41,765 nucleotides of DNA from CAYTBN01 sp964542165 (lineage in GTDB: Bacteria; Myxococcota_A; UBA796; UBA9615; CAYRNR01). The translations under genes and the position numbers were made by a program. Below are positions 1-10,990 of this stretch, piece by piece (position 1 is the stretch's first letter; every line of letters starts with the position of its first letter). The notes beneath the pieces were generated by a model. That model did no database searches. It saw only the letters and a program-made list of their open reading frames with translations, and had not been told where the DNA came from. The stretch covers positions 1-41,765 of the forward strand of contig CAZITQ010000057.1 of NCBI GenBank assembly GCA_964542165.1. Reading direction: 5' to 3'.

Positions 1-1287
1 TGCCCTCTCCTCGGCCTCGAGTCTCGCCTTCTCCTCGGCCTCCTCGCGTGCCTTCTCCTCGGCCTCGAGTCTTGCCTTCTCTTCGGCTTCTCGCCGTGCT
101 TCCTCTTCTGCCTCGAGTCTTGCCTTCTCCTCGGCTTCTCTTCGAGCCTTCTCGTCCGCCTCGCGCCTCGCCTCGTGGTCGGCCTCGCGTTTCGCGCATT
201 CCTCCGCCTCGATCTGCGCCTGCAGCTCGGCCTCGAGTCGTTGCTTCTCCTGAGCCTCCCACGCAGCCCGCTCCGAGGCCTCCCTCCGCGCCTTCTCCGC
301 CGCCTCGTCCCGGGCCTTGCGTTCGGGGTCTTCCGCGGCAAAGGAACCGAAATCGTCGGAGAGCACGTCCTCGGGGAACTCGTCGCCGATGGGGGCCACG
401 GCCGGGCCACGAACGCTCGGCGGCTGTGCCGGCTCGTCGTCGAGCCATCCCCCGATATCCTCGTCATCGTCGTCGTCGAGCCACTCGTCGAAACCGACCT
501 GCTCGCCCCGGGGTGAGCCGTGGATCTCCTCGGGATCGGGCTCCGGCCCCGGTGTGGGTTCGGGCTCGGGCTCGGGCTCGGGCTCGGGTTCGGGTTCGGG
601 CTCGGGCTCAAGGCCGCCTTCGACGTCTCGCGGGCGGCTGATCCCAGGCTCCTTGCCCGCATCCGAAGCGTCGGGGCCGACACCGTCACGCCCCTCAGGC
701 CCTCCAAGCCCGTCACCCGGCCGTTGTTCCTGATCGCCCTCCAGACGCCCCTCGCCCTCCAGGCCGCCACGACCCCCCGACTTCGACGGCCCCGGTCCCG
801 GGTCCGGCTGGGGAACCGGCACCGGCACCGGCTCGGGCTTCGGTTCCGGGCCGGGCGTCGGCGCCGGCGTCGGCACCGGCACCGGCTTGGGCTTCGACAC
901 CGGCTTCGGCTCGGCTTCCGGCTTCGGCCTGGGTGCCGCCTCGGGCTCGGGCTGGGGCTGGGGCCTGGGTTCCGGCTTGGGCTGCGGCTTCGGCTCCGGC
1001 TCCGGTTTGGGCTTCGGTGGCTCCTTCGGCCCCGGTGTGTAGCCCTCCATCGGTGGTGGGGTCTGCACCGCGCTGTCGTCGAGGGCCGCCCCCTCCTCGG
1101 TCGGGTTGTAGCCCCTGACCCTGGTGATCTTGACCCCCCGGTCGGCGAGCGCCTTCTTCACGGGCAGGGGGTAGGTGACCACCAGCACCGTGCCGCAGGT
1201 GCAGCGGTATTTCTTACCCTCGGGGGGGAACGGCTTCTTGAGCCGGTAGATGTTGCTGCAGTTGGGGCAACCGAGTTTGACGACCAT
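1..1287 (-). CDS. Zinc-ribbon protein with Pro-rich linkers and charged helix (partial, C-terminus off window)
   Basis: The frame is open from an ATG at 1287 to the left edge, giving 429 residues with no stop. The N-terminus carries a four-Cys zinc-ribbon pattern (C7, C10, C29, C31; CPNC then CTC), like the MJ0042-type ribbons that begin many myxobacterial proteins. Residues about 85-180 are long PK/PE/PV repeats, followed by a Gly-rich stretch, another PE run (about 230-248) and an acidic patch (LDDDDDED). From about residue 315 onward the protein repeats the heptad EAEEKAR, which predicts a coiled coil or single charged alpha-helix. No signal peptide is visible, so the N-terminus is probably cytoplasmic. 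In such proteins the ribbon often precedes TonB-, GYF- or motility-type C-terminal domains, but that part is outside the window, so no function is assigned. The protein is divergent from the S41 protease gene. Confidence 0.75.
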   Translation of the reverse strand, partial: MVVKLGCPNCSNIYRLKKPFPPEGKKYRCTCGTVLVVTYPLPVKKALADRGVKITRVRGYNPTEEGAALDDSAVQTPPPMEGYTPGPKEPPKPKPEPEPKPQPKPEPRPQPQPEPEAAPRPKPEAEPKPVSKPKPVPVPTPAPTPGPEPKPEPVPVPVPQPDPGPGPSKSGGRGGLEGEGRLEGDQEQRPGDGLGGPEGRDGVGPDASDAGKEPGISRPRDVEGGLEPEPEPEPEPEPEPEPEPTPGPEPDPEEIHGSPRGEQVGFDEWLDDDDDEDIGGWLDDEPAQPPSVRGPAVAPIGDEFPEDVLSDDFGSFAAEDPERKARDEAAEKARREASERAAWEAQEKQRLEAELQAQIEAEECAKREADHEARREADEKARREAEEKARLEAEEEARREAEEKARLEAEEKAREEAEEKARLEAEERA

Positions 1288-1371
1288 GGTGCTGCCGGGT
1301 CTCGCCGCGCTGTGACCGAGGATCCGGCCCGCCACCCGCGCAAAACCCGCGGCCCGGGCCGAGATCCCACG

Positions 1372-1400
1372 AAGATCAAGGGATCAGGATCCAAAGTCAA
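1372..1400 (-). promoter_or_regulatory. Candidate sigma70-type promoter for the zinc-ribbon gene
   Basis: On the minus strand, TTGACT (1400-1395) is followed after 17 nt by GATCTT (1377-1372). The -35 is good and the -10 is weak (3 of 6). It lies about 85 nt upstream of the ATG at 1287, in a locally AT-richer patch of the divergent intergenic region. The rest of 1288-1631 shows no other structure. Confidence 0.35.
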
Positions 1401-1523
1401 GCTGGATAAACCCGCGCAGCGCACGCGCATTCCGCGCGGATGCCCGCGCGGCGCCGCGGGGAATCGGCTGCGAAGCCCCGGGGTTCTGGCACCGAAACGA
1501 GGCCGTGTCGGCTCTGCGGCGGT

Positions 1524-1552
1524 TTGACACCCTCCGGGGCCGGCCCGATACT
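1524..1552 (+). promoter_or_regulatory. Candidate sigma70-type promoter for the S41 protease gene
   Basis: TTGACA (1524-1529) is followed by a 17-nt spacer and GATACT (1547-1552; 4 of 6 to TATAAT). Transcription would start near 1559, giving a leader of about 73 nt before the ATG at 1632. This argues against the longer open frame that begins at 1440. Confidence 0.5.
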
Positions 1553-1631
1553 GGAAACAGATGGAGAGGCTGCCATTTCTCGTCCGATCTCACGAGGCCC
1601 CGAGTCCCCCCGCCTCAGACCGAGAGTACGC

Positions 1632-4600
1632 ATGAAGCACATCATCTTCACCGTCTTGCTGGCCCTCGGGCTCGTCGTCATGAGTGGCGTCGCGCTCCAG
1701 CCGGCCCAGCTCGCGTCCCAGGGTGATCCGCTCGCCCGCCTGCGCGATTCCTACGGCGATCTGTCGTTCTTCAAGTCCGCCTACCGATTCGAGCGTCTGG
1801 ATCTGCTCAAGCGGGTCGTGGAGAAGATCTCCAACGACTACGTGGACTCGTCCCGCGTCGAGCCCCAGACGATGCTGGACTCGTCCCTGGACTTCGCGGG
1901 CCGGCGCGTGCCGGAGGTGATGTTCGACTACGACCCCGGTGACACGGCGATCCAGGGGACCTTCGGCAGCGCCGAGCGCGACATCCACGTGGGCAAGCTC
2001 AACGGCATCCGCGACCTGACCCGGGTGCTGGAGGACGTGGCGGAGTTCATGGCCGCGAACTTCCCCGACGACATGGATCCCGAGGAGCAAGCGGACGTCG
2101 AGTACGCTCTCATCAACGGCCTGTTGTCGACCCTCGATCCCCACAGCGTGTTCATCAACCCCGAGGCCTTCGAGGAGATGACGATCAACAACCAGGGCGC
2201 CTTCGGCGGCCTGGGGATCACCATCGGCATCCGCAAGCAGCAGCTGACCATCCTCTACCCCCTGCGCGGCACACCCGCGGAGGAGGCAGGGCTGATGAAG
2301 CAGGACCGGATCGTCCGCATCGGCAGCGAGTCGACGGTCAACATGAGCCTGGAGGAGGCGGTCAACCGGCTGCGGGGCGAGCCGGGTACGCAGATCACCA
2401 TCACCATCGAACGGGAAGAAGACGGCGAGGTCCGTACCTTCGACGTCACCCTCACCCGCCAGACCATCCGGGTCCCCAGCGTCGAGGGGCGCTACCTGGG
2501 CGACCAGGTGGGCGGGATCCAGATCGTCCACTTCTCCCAGGACACCTTCGACGGGATGAACGATCTGATCACCCAGTTCGACCGGCAGTCGATCGAGGAG
2601 ACCGGCGAGGGCCTCGAGGGGCTGGTGATCGACCTGCGGGACAACCCCGGCGGCTATCTGAACCAGGCGATCCAGGTCAGCGACAAGTTCCTCGAGGCCG
2701 GCACCATCGTGTCCACCCGCGGCAACCCCCGCCAGCGGGGCGAGTACCACGAGGCCACCAAACACATGACCGAGAACGAGCTGCGGATCGTGATCCTGGT
2801 GGACTACGGTAGCGCCTCGGCGTCCGAGATCTTCGCGGGCGCGATCCGGAATCTGGACCGCGGGGTGGTGATCGGGGTGACCACCTTCGGCAAGGGATCG
2901 GTCCAGAACCTGTACCCGTTCCACCACGACGGTTCGGCGCTGAAGCTGACCATCGACCACTATCTGACGCCCGGCGACCACTCGATCCAGTCGGTGGGGA
3001 TCGATCCGGACATCGAGCTACGGCCGGTGTGGATCGAGGACGACGGCGACGCCTTCTACTTCTGGCAGGACGCCATGATCCGCGAGTCGGATCTGGACGA
3101 CCACTTCGACGGAGGGGTGAAGGGCGAGGGCACCGGCTATTCCTACCAGTACCTGGACGCGGACTACGAGCTGTGGACCGAGAACGACTACCGGGACGAG
3201 CCGGACGACGACAAGGAGCGCTGGGCCGCGGATTTCCAGATCCAGTTCGCCAAGACCATCGTGTCCCGAAGCACTGCGCCCGACCGAAAGCGGATGCTCG
3301 CCGAGTCCTTCCCGGCGGTGCAGGAGTTGATGGCCGAGCAGAACGAGCAGCTGGTGGCACGCTTCGCCGAGGTAGGCGTCGACTGGTCCGCTGCACCGGT
3401 CGAGGGCGGGGGCTCGGGTACGGCGCGGGCGACGATCGAGGCCCGGGTCGACAGCCCCTCGGGGGTATTGCCGGTGGGCGAGAAGACGCCGCTGACGCTG
3501 TCGGTGGCCAACGCCGGGGACGCGCCGTTCTACCGCCTGCGGGCGATGGCGGACAGCGAGCTGATCGGGGGCAAGGAGTTCATCTTCGGCCGCATCGATC
3601 CCGGTGAGAGCCGGGAGTGGACGGTACAGCTGGAGCCCTCCTTGCGGATGGCGTCGCGGACCGATGAGGTCACCTTCGAGTTCTACGCCGAGGGCTCCCG
3701 GGCGCCCGGTGACTACACGGGCAAGCTGATGATCGAGGAGAAGCCCAGGCCTCGATTCGCCTACAACTACCAGGTCATCGACGACGGGACCGGGGACTCC
3801 GAGGGCAACGGCGACGGCCTGATCCAGCCGGGAGAGAAGATCGACCTGCTGGTGACGGTGCAGAACATCGGCGCCGGACCCACCGGGGACCAGATCGTGG
3901 AACCGGAGACGACGGCCGAGGGCACGACGAACGCCGGGAACGACCCGCCCATTCCCGATGCCGACTCCGCCGTCGACCCCTTCCTCGACGTCCCCGCCGG
4001 CGCCCCCCCGGAGCTGCCGGCGGCGGACGCGACCGACACCGGAGAGGGCCGGGACGACCGCCCCAGCGGGTTCATCCGGCTCAAGAACGAGGCCGGCGGC
4101 GACGTGTTCCTGACCCAGGGGACGTCGGAGTTCTCCCTGGCACCGGGCGAGCAGCACAGGACCCGGCTGCACTTCGGCGTGGCTCCGGAGCTGCTCGGCG
4201 ACGTCCTGGACCTGACGGTGGTGATCGGCGACGACGAGTTCTGGGAGTTCTTCGAGGACGAGCTCGCGCTGCCCATCTCGTACACCGTCGACGGCGCCCC
4301 GCCGCCCTCCGAGATCCCGGCCTTCACCAAGAACCAGCGGACCCGGGGCGTGGTCGCCGTGCGAAGCGGCGCCTCGTCCACGTCTCCGCGAATCGCCACC
4401 GCCGAGGGCGTGATCCAGCCCAACGGCAAGCTCGGCGACCGCTTGCGGGTCGACCTCCCGTGGGGCGGGCAGGGCTGGATCCACACCGACGACCTCAAGG
4501 CCGCCGCCGGGGCGACCGCGACGGCCGAACCCTACCTGCCGTGGATCTCTCGATCCCCGCCGGTGGTGCTGCTGGCCTCGCGGGTCGGTGGCACGGCGGT

Positions 4601-4877
4601 GGAGAGCGACACCATCCGCATCGAGGGGACCATCCGCGACGATCAGGCGGTCAAGGACCTCTTCGTCTTCGTCAACGGGACCAAGGTCTTCTACCGCAGC
4701 GAGCTGGACGGCCAGGGCAGCGCCACCCGAACGTCGGTGGAGTTCGATCTCGCCGTGGGTCTGGAGGAGGGCGACAACACCATCGAGGTGTTCGCCCGCG
4801 ACAACGACGACCTCATGGGCTCGACCACCGTGGGTGTGTACCGCGCCGAAGCCGCGGAGACCGCGGGGAAGCGCTAG
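1632..4877 (+). CDS. S41 family C-terminal processing peptidase, MXAN_5808-like
   Basis: Secreted or membrane-anchored serine protease of 1081 residues, far longer than a typical CtpA (about 400-500). An N-terminal hydrophobic segment (about 4-25) serves as signal or anchor. A PDZ domain spans about 190-268 (GGLGITIGI to the GEPGTQITI strand). The S41 core contains GSASASE (394-399) and FGKGS. Ser396 and Lys421, 25 residues apart as in CtpA, are the probable catalytic pair. The C-terminal half adds beta-rich modules: a CARDB-like region (about 610-720), a second NIGAGPTGD repeat domain, an SH3-like module (about 905-955) and a terminal Ig-like domain (about 975-1070). Myxobacterial MXAN_5808-type proteins share this plan. 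The start at 1632 is chosen because it begins the signal segment and lies downstream of a good promoter. The substrate is unknown. A terminator hairpin follows directly. Confidence 0.9.
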   Translation: MKHIIFTVLLALGLVVMSGVALQPAQLASQGDPLARLRDSYGDLSFFKSAYRFERLDLLKRVVEKISNDYVDSSRVEPQTMLDSSLDFAGRRVPEVMFDYDPGDTAIQGTFGSAERDIHVGKLNGIRDLTRVLEDVAEFMAANFPDDMDPEEQADVEYALINGLLSTLDPHSVFINPEAFEEMTINNQGAFGGLGITIGIRKQQLTILYPLRGTPAEEAGLMKQDRIVRIGSESTVNMSLEEAVNRLRGEPGTQITITIEREEDGEVRTFDVTLTRQTIRVPSVEGRYLGDQVGGIQIVHFSQDTFDGMNDLITQFDRQSIEETGEGLEGLVIDLRDNPGGYLNQAIQVSDKFLEAGTIVSTRGNPRQRGEYHEATKHMTENELRIVILVDYGSASASEIFAGAIRNLDRGVVIGVTTFGKGSVQNLYPFHHDGSALKLTIDHYLTPGDHSIQSVGIDPDIELRPVWIEDDGDAFYFWQDAMIRESDLDDHFDGGVKGEGTGYSYQYLDADYELWTENDYRDEPDDDKERWAADFQIQFAKTIVSRSTAPDRKRMLAESFPAVQELMAEQNEQLVARFAEVGVDWSAAPVEGGGSGTARATIEARVDSPSGVLPVGEKTPLTLSVANAGDAPFYRLRAMADSELIGGKEFIFGRIDPGESREWTVQLEPSLRMASRTDEVTFEFYAEGSRAPGDYTGKLMIEEKPRPRFAYNYQVIDDGTGDSEGNGDGLIQPGEKIDLLVTVQNIGAGPTGDQIVEPETTAEGTTNAGNDPPIPDADSAVDPFLDVPAGAPPELPAADATDTGEGRDDRPSGFIRLKNEAGGDVFLTQGTSEFSLAPGEQHRTRLHFGVAPELLGDVLDLTVVIGDDEFWEFFEDELALPISYTVDGAPPPSEIPAFTKNQRTRGVVAVRSGASSTSPRIATAEGVIQPNGKLGDRLRVDLPWGGQGWIHTDDLKAAAGATATAEPYLPWISRSPPVVLLASRVGGTAVESDTIRIEGTIRDDQAVKDLFVFVNGTKVFYRSELDGQGSATRTSVEFDLAVGLEEGDNTIEVFARDNDDLMGSTTVGVYRAEAAETAGKR

Positions 4878-4901
4878 GTCCCGGAACTTCGGTTCCGGGG
4901 C
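4878..4901. terminator. cUUCGg-tetraloop hairpin between convergent genes
   Basis: An 8-bp perfect stem (4880-4887 CCCGGAAC with 4892-4899 GTTCCGGG) is closed by a TTCG loop in the extra-stable C(UUCG)G context. It can extend by two outer pairs. It begins 1 nt after the S41 protease stop and ends before the stop of the convergent PrsW gene at 4914, so it could end both transcripts. There is no T-tract on either side. Confidence 0.6.
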
Positions 4902-4913
4902 ACCAGGTTGAGA

Positions 4914-5927
4914 TCAGCGCCCCGTCCGTTCGATCAGCGCCTGCAGCTCCTGGCGCAGCACCCTGACCTCCTCCTGGTAGTCGAAGCGCTGGGACTCCCG
5001 ACACCGGCTCAGCTGGTGTTTGCGGAACGCCAGGCGGGTACACAGGGCGACGAAGTGGTGGTGGGGGATGGACTCCGGCAGCCAGTCGCGCCGGACCCGG
5101 CGCAGGTAGCTCTGCAGGATTGGCACGTACGACGGGGGAAGGATCCCCTTGCGAGCCTCCTCGCCCAGCTCGCGACCGATGATCGCCCGCTCGTGGAGCA
5201 TGCTCACCTGGAACAGGCCGAAGAACACGAAGAAGTAGAGGATCAGCCCCCCGAACTGCAGGATCATGCCCGGCCCGGCGATGGCGAAGGCCCCGGGTCC
5301 GGTCTGGTGCTCGAGGAACACCGCCATCGCGTTCCAGAAGAAGTGCAGGCCCATGCCCATGGCCAGCCCCAGGGGCGGGAGGACCCAGCGCAGGACCCAC
5401 AGGCGCTGGAACTTGGCCAGCCCCAGGGCCGCGCCGAAGGTCCCGCTGGCCATGGCGTGCAGGGGCGCGGAGAACAGGGTCCTGAGGAAGATCACCATGA
5501 AGAAGTCGCCGGCGTCCCCGGACATCCCGACCATGGAGAAGTACAGGAAGTTCTCGGTCATCCCGAAGCCCAGGCCGGCGGCCGCGCCGTAGACGAAGCC
5601 GTCGGTGGCGTTGTCGAACAGCCGGTGCCGCAACAGCAGGACCAGGACGCAGCCCTTGGTCAATTCCTCCACGAAGGGGGCCACCAGCACGGGGCCCGCG
5701 GCTTCCCGGGCGTTTCCCTCCAGGACCAGCGAGAGGGGGACCTCGAGCAGAAGGGAGCCGATCACCGCCAGGATCACTCCCCCCACGGCGCCCCAGAAAA
5801 ACGTCGACAGCACCATCCACAGGGGCTCCCGCTCGTAGCGGTCGAGCCACCAGACCGCCAGCAGGAACAGCGTCATCGGCACGATCGCGGCGAGCACCGC
5901 CAGGGGGATGGAGACGAGCTGGATCAT
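4914..5927 (-). CDS. PrsW-family intramembrane metalloprotease
   Basis: Multi-pass inner-membrane protein of 337 residues related to PrsW (site-1 anti-sigma-factor protease) and more distantly to the CPBP family. The family motifs are in order: EE at 87-88 with K91 (VEELTKG), E125-N126 (GMTEN), and R149 with H157 (APLHAMASG). Hydrophobic segments are clear at about 4-27, 39-61 and 80-100, with further ones downstream. The C-terminal roughly 90 residues are charged and cytoplasmic. The start at 5927 (MIQLVS) places the first helix at the N-terminus and has GGAG about 10 nt upstream; the frame stays open further upstream without motifs. It lies directly downstream, same strand, of a MopE-repeat protein with a MYXO-CTERM-like tail. 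The substrate (anti-sigma factor, or that kind of tail) cannot be told from sequence. Confidence 0.85.
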   Translation of the reverse strand: MIQLVSIPLAVLAAIVPMTLFLLAVWWLDRYEREPLWMVLSTFFWGAVGGVILAVIGSLLLEVPLSLVLEGNAREAAGPVLVAPFVEELTKGCVLVLLLRHRLFDNATDGFVYGAAAGLGFGMTENFLYFSMVGMSGDAGDFFMVIFLRTLFSAPLHAMASGTFGAALGLAKFQRLWVLRWVLPPLGLAMGMGLHFFWNAMAVFLEHQTGPGAFAIAGPGMILQFGGLILYFFVFFGLFQVSMLHERAIIGRELGEEARKGILPPSYVPILQSYLRRVRRDWLPESIPHHHFVALCTRLAFRKHQLSRCRESQRFDYQEEVRVLRQELQALIERTGR

Positions 5928-6073
5928 CCGGGGTTTGGCTCCACGACGAAGATAGCAGAGCTGGCCCGCTCGCCTCACCATCGCGCCGTCGCGAAAGGTC
6001 GCAGGCGGTGTCGGGATCGAGTGGGGGCGCGGGAGAAGAAAAGGGAGAGTGTCGTGGGGGTCCGAACGCCTAC

Positions 6074-7953
6074 TCAGCGTCGGTGACGTCTCGAGAAGAC
6101 AGCGATCGCCAGCAGTCCGAACGCGCCACCCACCCTGCCGAGCCCGCCCACCGGGTTCGCGCTGCTGCACAGACACCCCAGGTGCCCCAGGTCCTCGTAC
6201 GGGTCGTCGTCGTCGTCGTCGTCGCCGCCGTCGTCGTCGTCGTCGTCGTCGGACCAGCAGTCTGCGTCGTCACCGTCGAAGTGGGCGTCGCAGTCGTTGT
6301 CCAGCCCGTCGTCGCAGTTCTCGGTGGCGTCGGGGTGGGTCAGGGGATCGTGGTCGTCGCAATCCGAACCCTGGGGTCCGCCCTCGAACCCGTCGCCGTC
6401 CAGGTCGTCGAGGTCGCTCCCGTCGCAGTCCTGATCGACGCCGTCGTAGGGAACCTCCGTGCCGTGGGGGCCCACCGACGCGTCCCCGTCGTCGCAGTCG
6501 TGGTCGTCAAACAAACCACACGCCGACTACCCCTCCCCCAACAGATCGAAAACCAACTAGACCNNNNNNNNNNTCCCTCACCACAGGCGTTGTACCCGTC
6601 CCCGTCCTGATCGAATCCGTCGTCGACCTGGCCGTTGCAGTCGTTGTCGATCCCGTCGCAGATCTCGGTGTTGCCCTGGTACGCCGCGGGCTCGGACTCG
6701 TCGCAGTCACCGCCGCAGGCGCTCTGACCGTCCCCGTCGATGTCGAACTGCTCGTGGGTGGCGGGATCGCAGTCGTTGTCGAGGCCGTCGCACACCTCCT
6801 CGGCGCCCGGGTGCACGTGTGAGGTGGAGTCGTCGCAGTCACCGTCGCATTCGGCGTACCCGTCGTTGTCGTCGTCGAACTCGGCCCACAAGTCACCCTG
6901 GCAGTCGTTGTCGATCCCGTCGCAGGGATCGGGGGCGCCGGGGTAGACGGTCGGGTCCGCGTCGTCGCAATCCCCCTCACAGGTGGTGTAACCGTCCCCG
7001 TCGGTGTCACCACCGGTGTCGTCGACCTGACCGTTGCAGTCGTTGTCGATCCCGTCGCAGTACTCCGGAGCTCCGGGGTAGGCCGCGGCCTCCCCGTCGT
7101 CGCAGTCGCCGTCACAGAGGGTGTAGCCGTCGCCGTCCCCGTCGATGGCGTCGTTGGCCACGCCGTCACAGTCGTTGTCGATCCCGTCGCAGAGTTCCGG
7201 GGCGCCGGGGTACACGTCCGGGTCCCCGTCGTCGCAGTCGGCGTCGCAGTCCGAGTACCCGTCCCCGTCCGCGTCGGTGCCGCTACACGACTGGAACCGG
7301 ATCGCCAGCCCATCGTCGAGGGCGGATTGGTTACAGCTGTACTGCAGGGAGTAGGTGTTCGTGTTGCCCTGGATCCCCACGGTGGCCGTCGACCCGTAGT
7401 CGTAGGACGGGGACGAGGTCACGTCCTCGTACTGCAGGAGGATCTCGCCGGAGGCCTCGAACAGGGAGATCTCGAAGTCGTAGTCCCCGGAGTTGCTGTA
7501 GTGGGGCACGTTGCGCCACTGCACCGTGAACACCCGGTTGGGGCTGGTCCCTGCGGTGTCGTGGTAGATGGAGCCGCCACTGGCGGGGTTCATGTCGTCC
7601 CAGTGCACGGCGATCAGCGCCGACGGCGTCCCGTTGTAGGGCAGGCAGGTGTTGGTGTACGTCAGCGCGCTGTTGGTCAACGTCAGGGCCCCGTTGGACT
7701 GGATGGTCGCCTGGGTGTAGGTCTGACCGTAGAAGGGGAACGAGAACCCGATCGAGACCTGCTGTCGGTCGTCGTCCCCCAGACTGACGGAGGTCCCCAC
7801 CCCCGCGAGATCGAGCCACTGGAACGACGGCCCACCCGGCTCGTCGTTGTCGATGTAGGTGTACCCGAAGGCGTCCGGTCCCCCCTGGTCCGCGCGGACG
7901 GATCCGGCGACGAGCAGAGCGAGGGCGAGGGTGACGACCCGACAGCTGCGCAC
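6074..7953 (-). CDS. Secreted MopE-repeat protein with nidogen-like domain and MYXO-CTERM-like anchor (interrupted by assembly gap)
   Basis: The GTG start at 7953 is preceded by GGAAGGA at 7-nt spacing. A signal peptide (about 1-21, ending SVRA) leads into a beta-domain resembling nidogen/NIDO modules (FPFYG, later IAVHWDDMNP and VFTVQWRNV). From about residue 230 come MopE-type repeats of 40-45 residues (DxDGDGY...GDCDD...PGAxExCDGxDNDCDG), five complete ones before the gap and about two after. These are putative Ca2+/metal-binding, Cys-paired repeats. After the 10-N gap the reading frame changes, because the gap length is arbitrary. It resumes in phase by 6508 and ends with a poly-Asp linker, a Cys pair (GCLCSS), a hydrophobic segment and RRHRR, the layout of a MYXO-CTERM sorting signal. 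The protein is probably surface-anchored. The frame break is taken as an artefact, not a pseudogene. Confidence 0.8.
6204..6251 (-). repeat. GAC trinucleotide repeat encoding an Asp-rich linker
   Basis: Two runs of seven GTC triplets (GAC on the coding strand) are separated by GCCGCC. They encode two Asp7 blocks around Gly-Gly, just before the C-terminal anchor of the MopE-repeat protein. Such runs may vary in length by slippage. Confidence 0.85.
6509..6573. other. Scaffold gap (10 N) with suspect flanking sequence
   Basis: Ns occupy 6564-6573. The 55 nt to the left (6509-6563) are AT-richer than everything around them, break the MopE repeat pattern and introduce a stop in the coding frame. 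They look like a low-quality contig end. The number of missing repeat units is unknown. Confidence 0.85.
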
Positions 7954-8050
7954 GAGGACATCCTTCCGGCGGGCAGTGTAGAGCAGGTCGCCCGACTCGT
8001 CACGAACGGAGCGAGCGGAACGGGGGGCAAGGGGCGATGGACGTCGATGC

Positions 8051-8068
8051 GTGCCGAACGGTCGGCAC
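8051..8068 (-). terminator. Hairpin downstream of uvrA
   Basis: A 7-bp perfect stem (GTGCCGA at 8051-8057 with TCGGCAC at 8062-8068) and a 4-nt loop lie 9 nt past the uvrA stop on the minus strand. There is no T-tract. The rest of the 124-nt space before the MopE-repeat gene holds only that gene's SD. Confidence 0.45.
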
Positions 8069-8077
8069 GGTAGGGAG

Positions 8078-10912
<2,835 letters not shown>

Positions 10913-10949
10913 GCGTGCCTTACCTGGGGGCGAGGAGGAGTGGGGTCAA

Positions 10950-10966
10950 CCTGAACGTATGTTTAG
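10950..10966 (-). promoter_or_regulatory. Predicted LexA (SOS) box upstream of uvrA
   Basis: On the minus strand the site reads CTAAACATACGTTCAGG. It matches 16 of 17 positions of the Myxococcus xanthus LexA consensus as I recall it (CTRHAMRYBYGTTCAGS), the only mismatch being A for B at position 9. It lies in an AT-rich island within GC-rich flanks, 38-54 nt before the uvrA ATG. A TTGACC follows it immediately. LexA binding here would repress uvrA until DNA damage. Confidence 0.65.
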
Positions 10967-10990
10967 TTGTACGTGGCAGGGGTGGAGGAG

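Noticed and set aside
1480..1510. TGGCAC near 1490 as a sigma54 -24 element
   Set aside because: No matching -12 (TTGCA) at the required spacing, and no enhancer-type neighbour.
1440..1631. Upstream extension of the S41 protease frame to 1440
   Set aside because: The extension is Arg/Pro-rich, contains the predicted promoter (1524-1552) and would bury the signal segment that begins at 1632.
6074..7953. MopE-repeat gene as a frameshifted pseudogene
   Set aside because: The frame change coincides with a 10-N gap of arbitrary length and foreign-looking edge sequence, and both sides continue the same repeat type.
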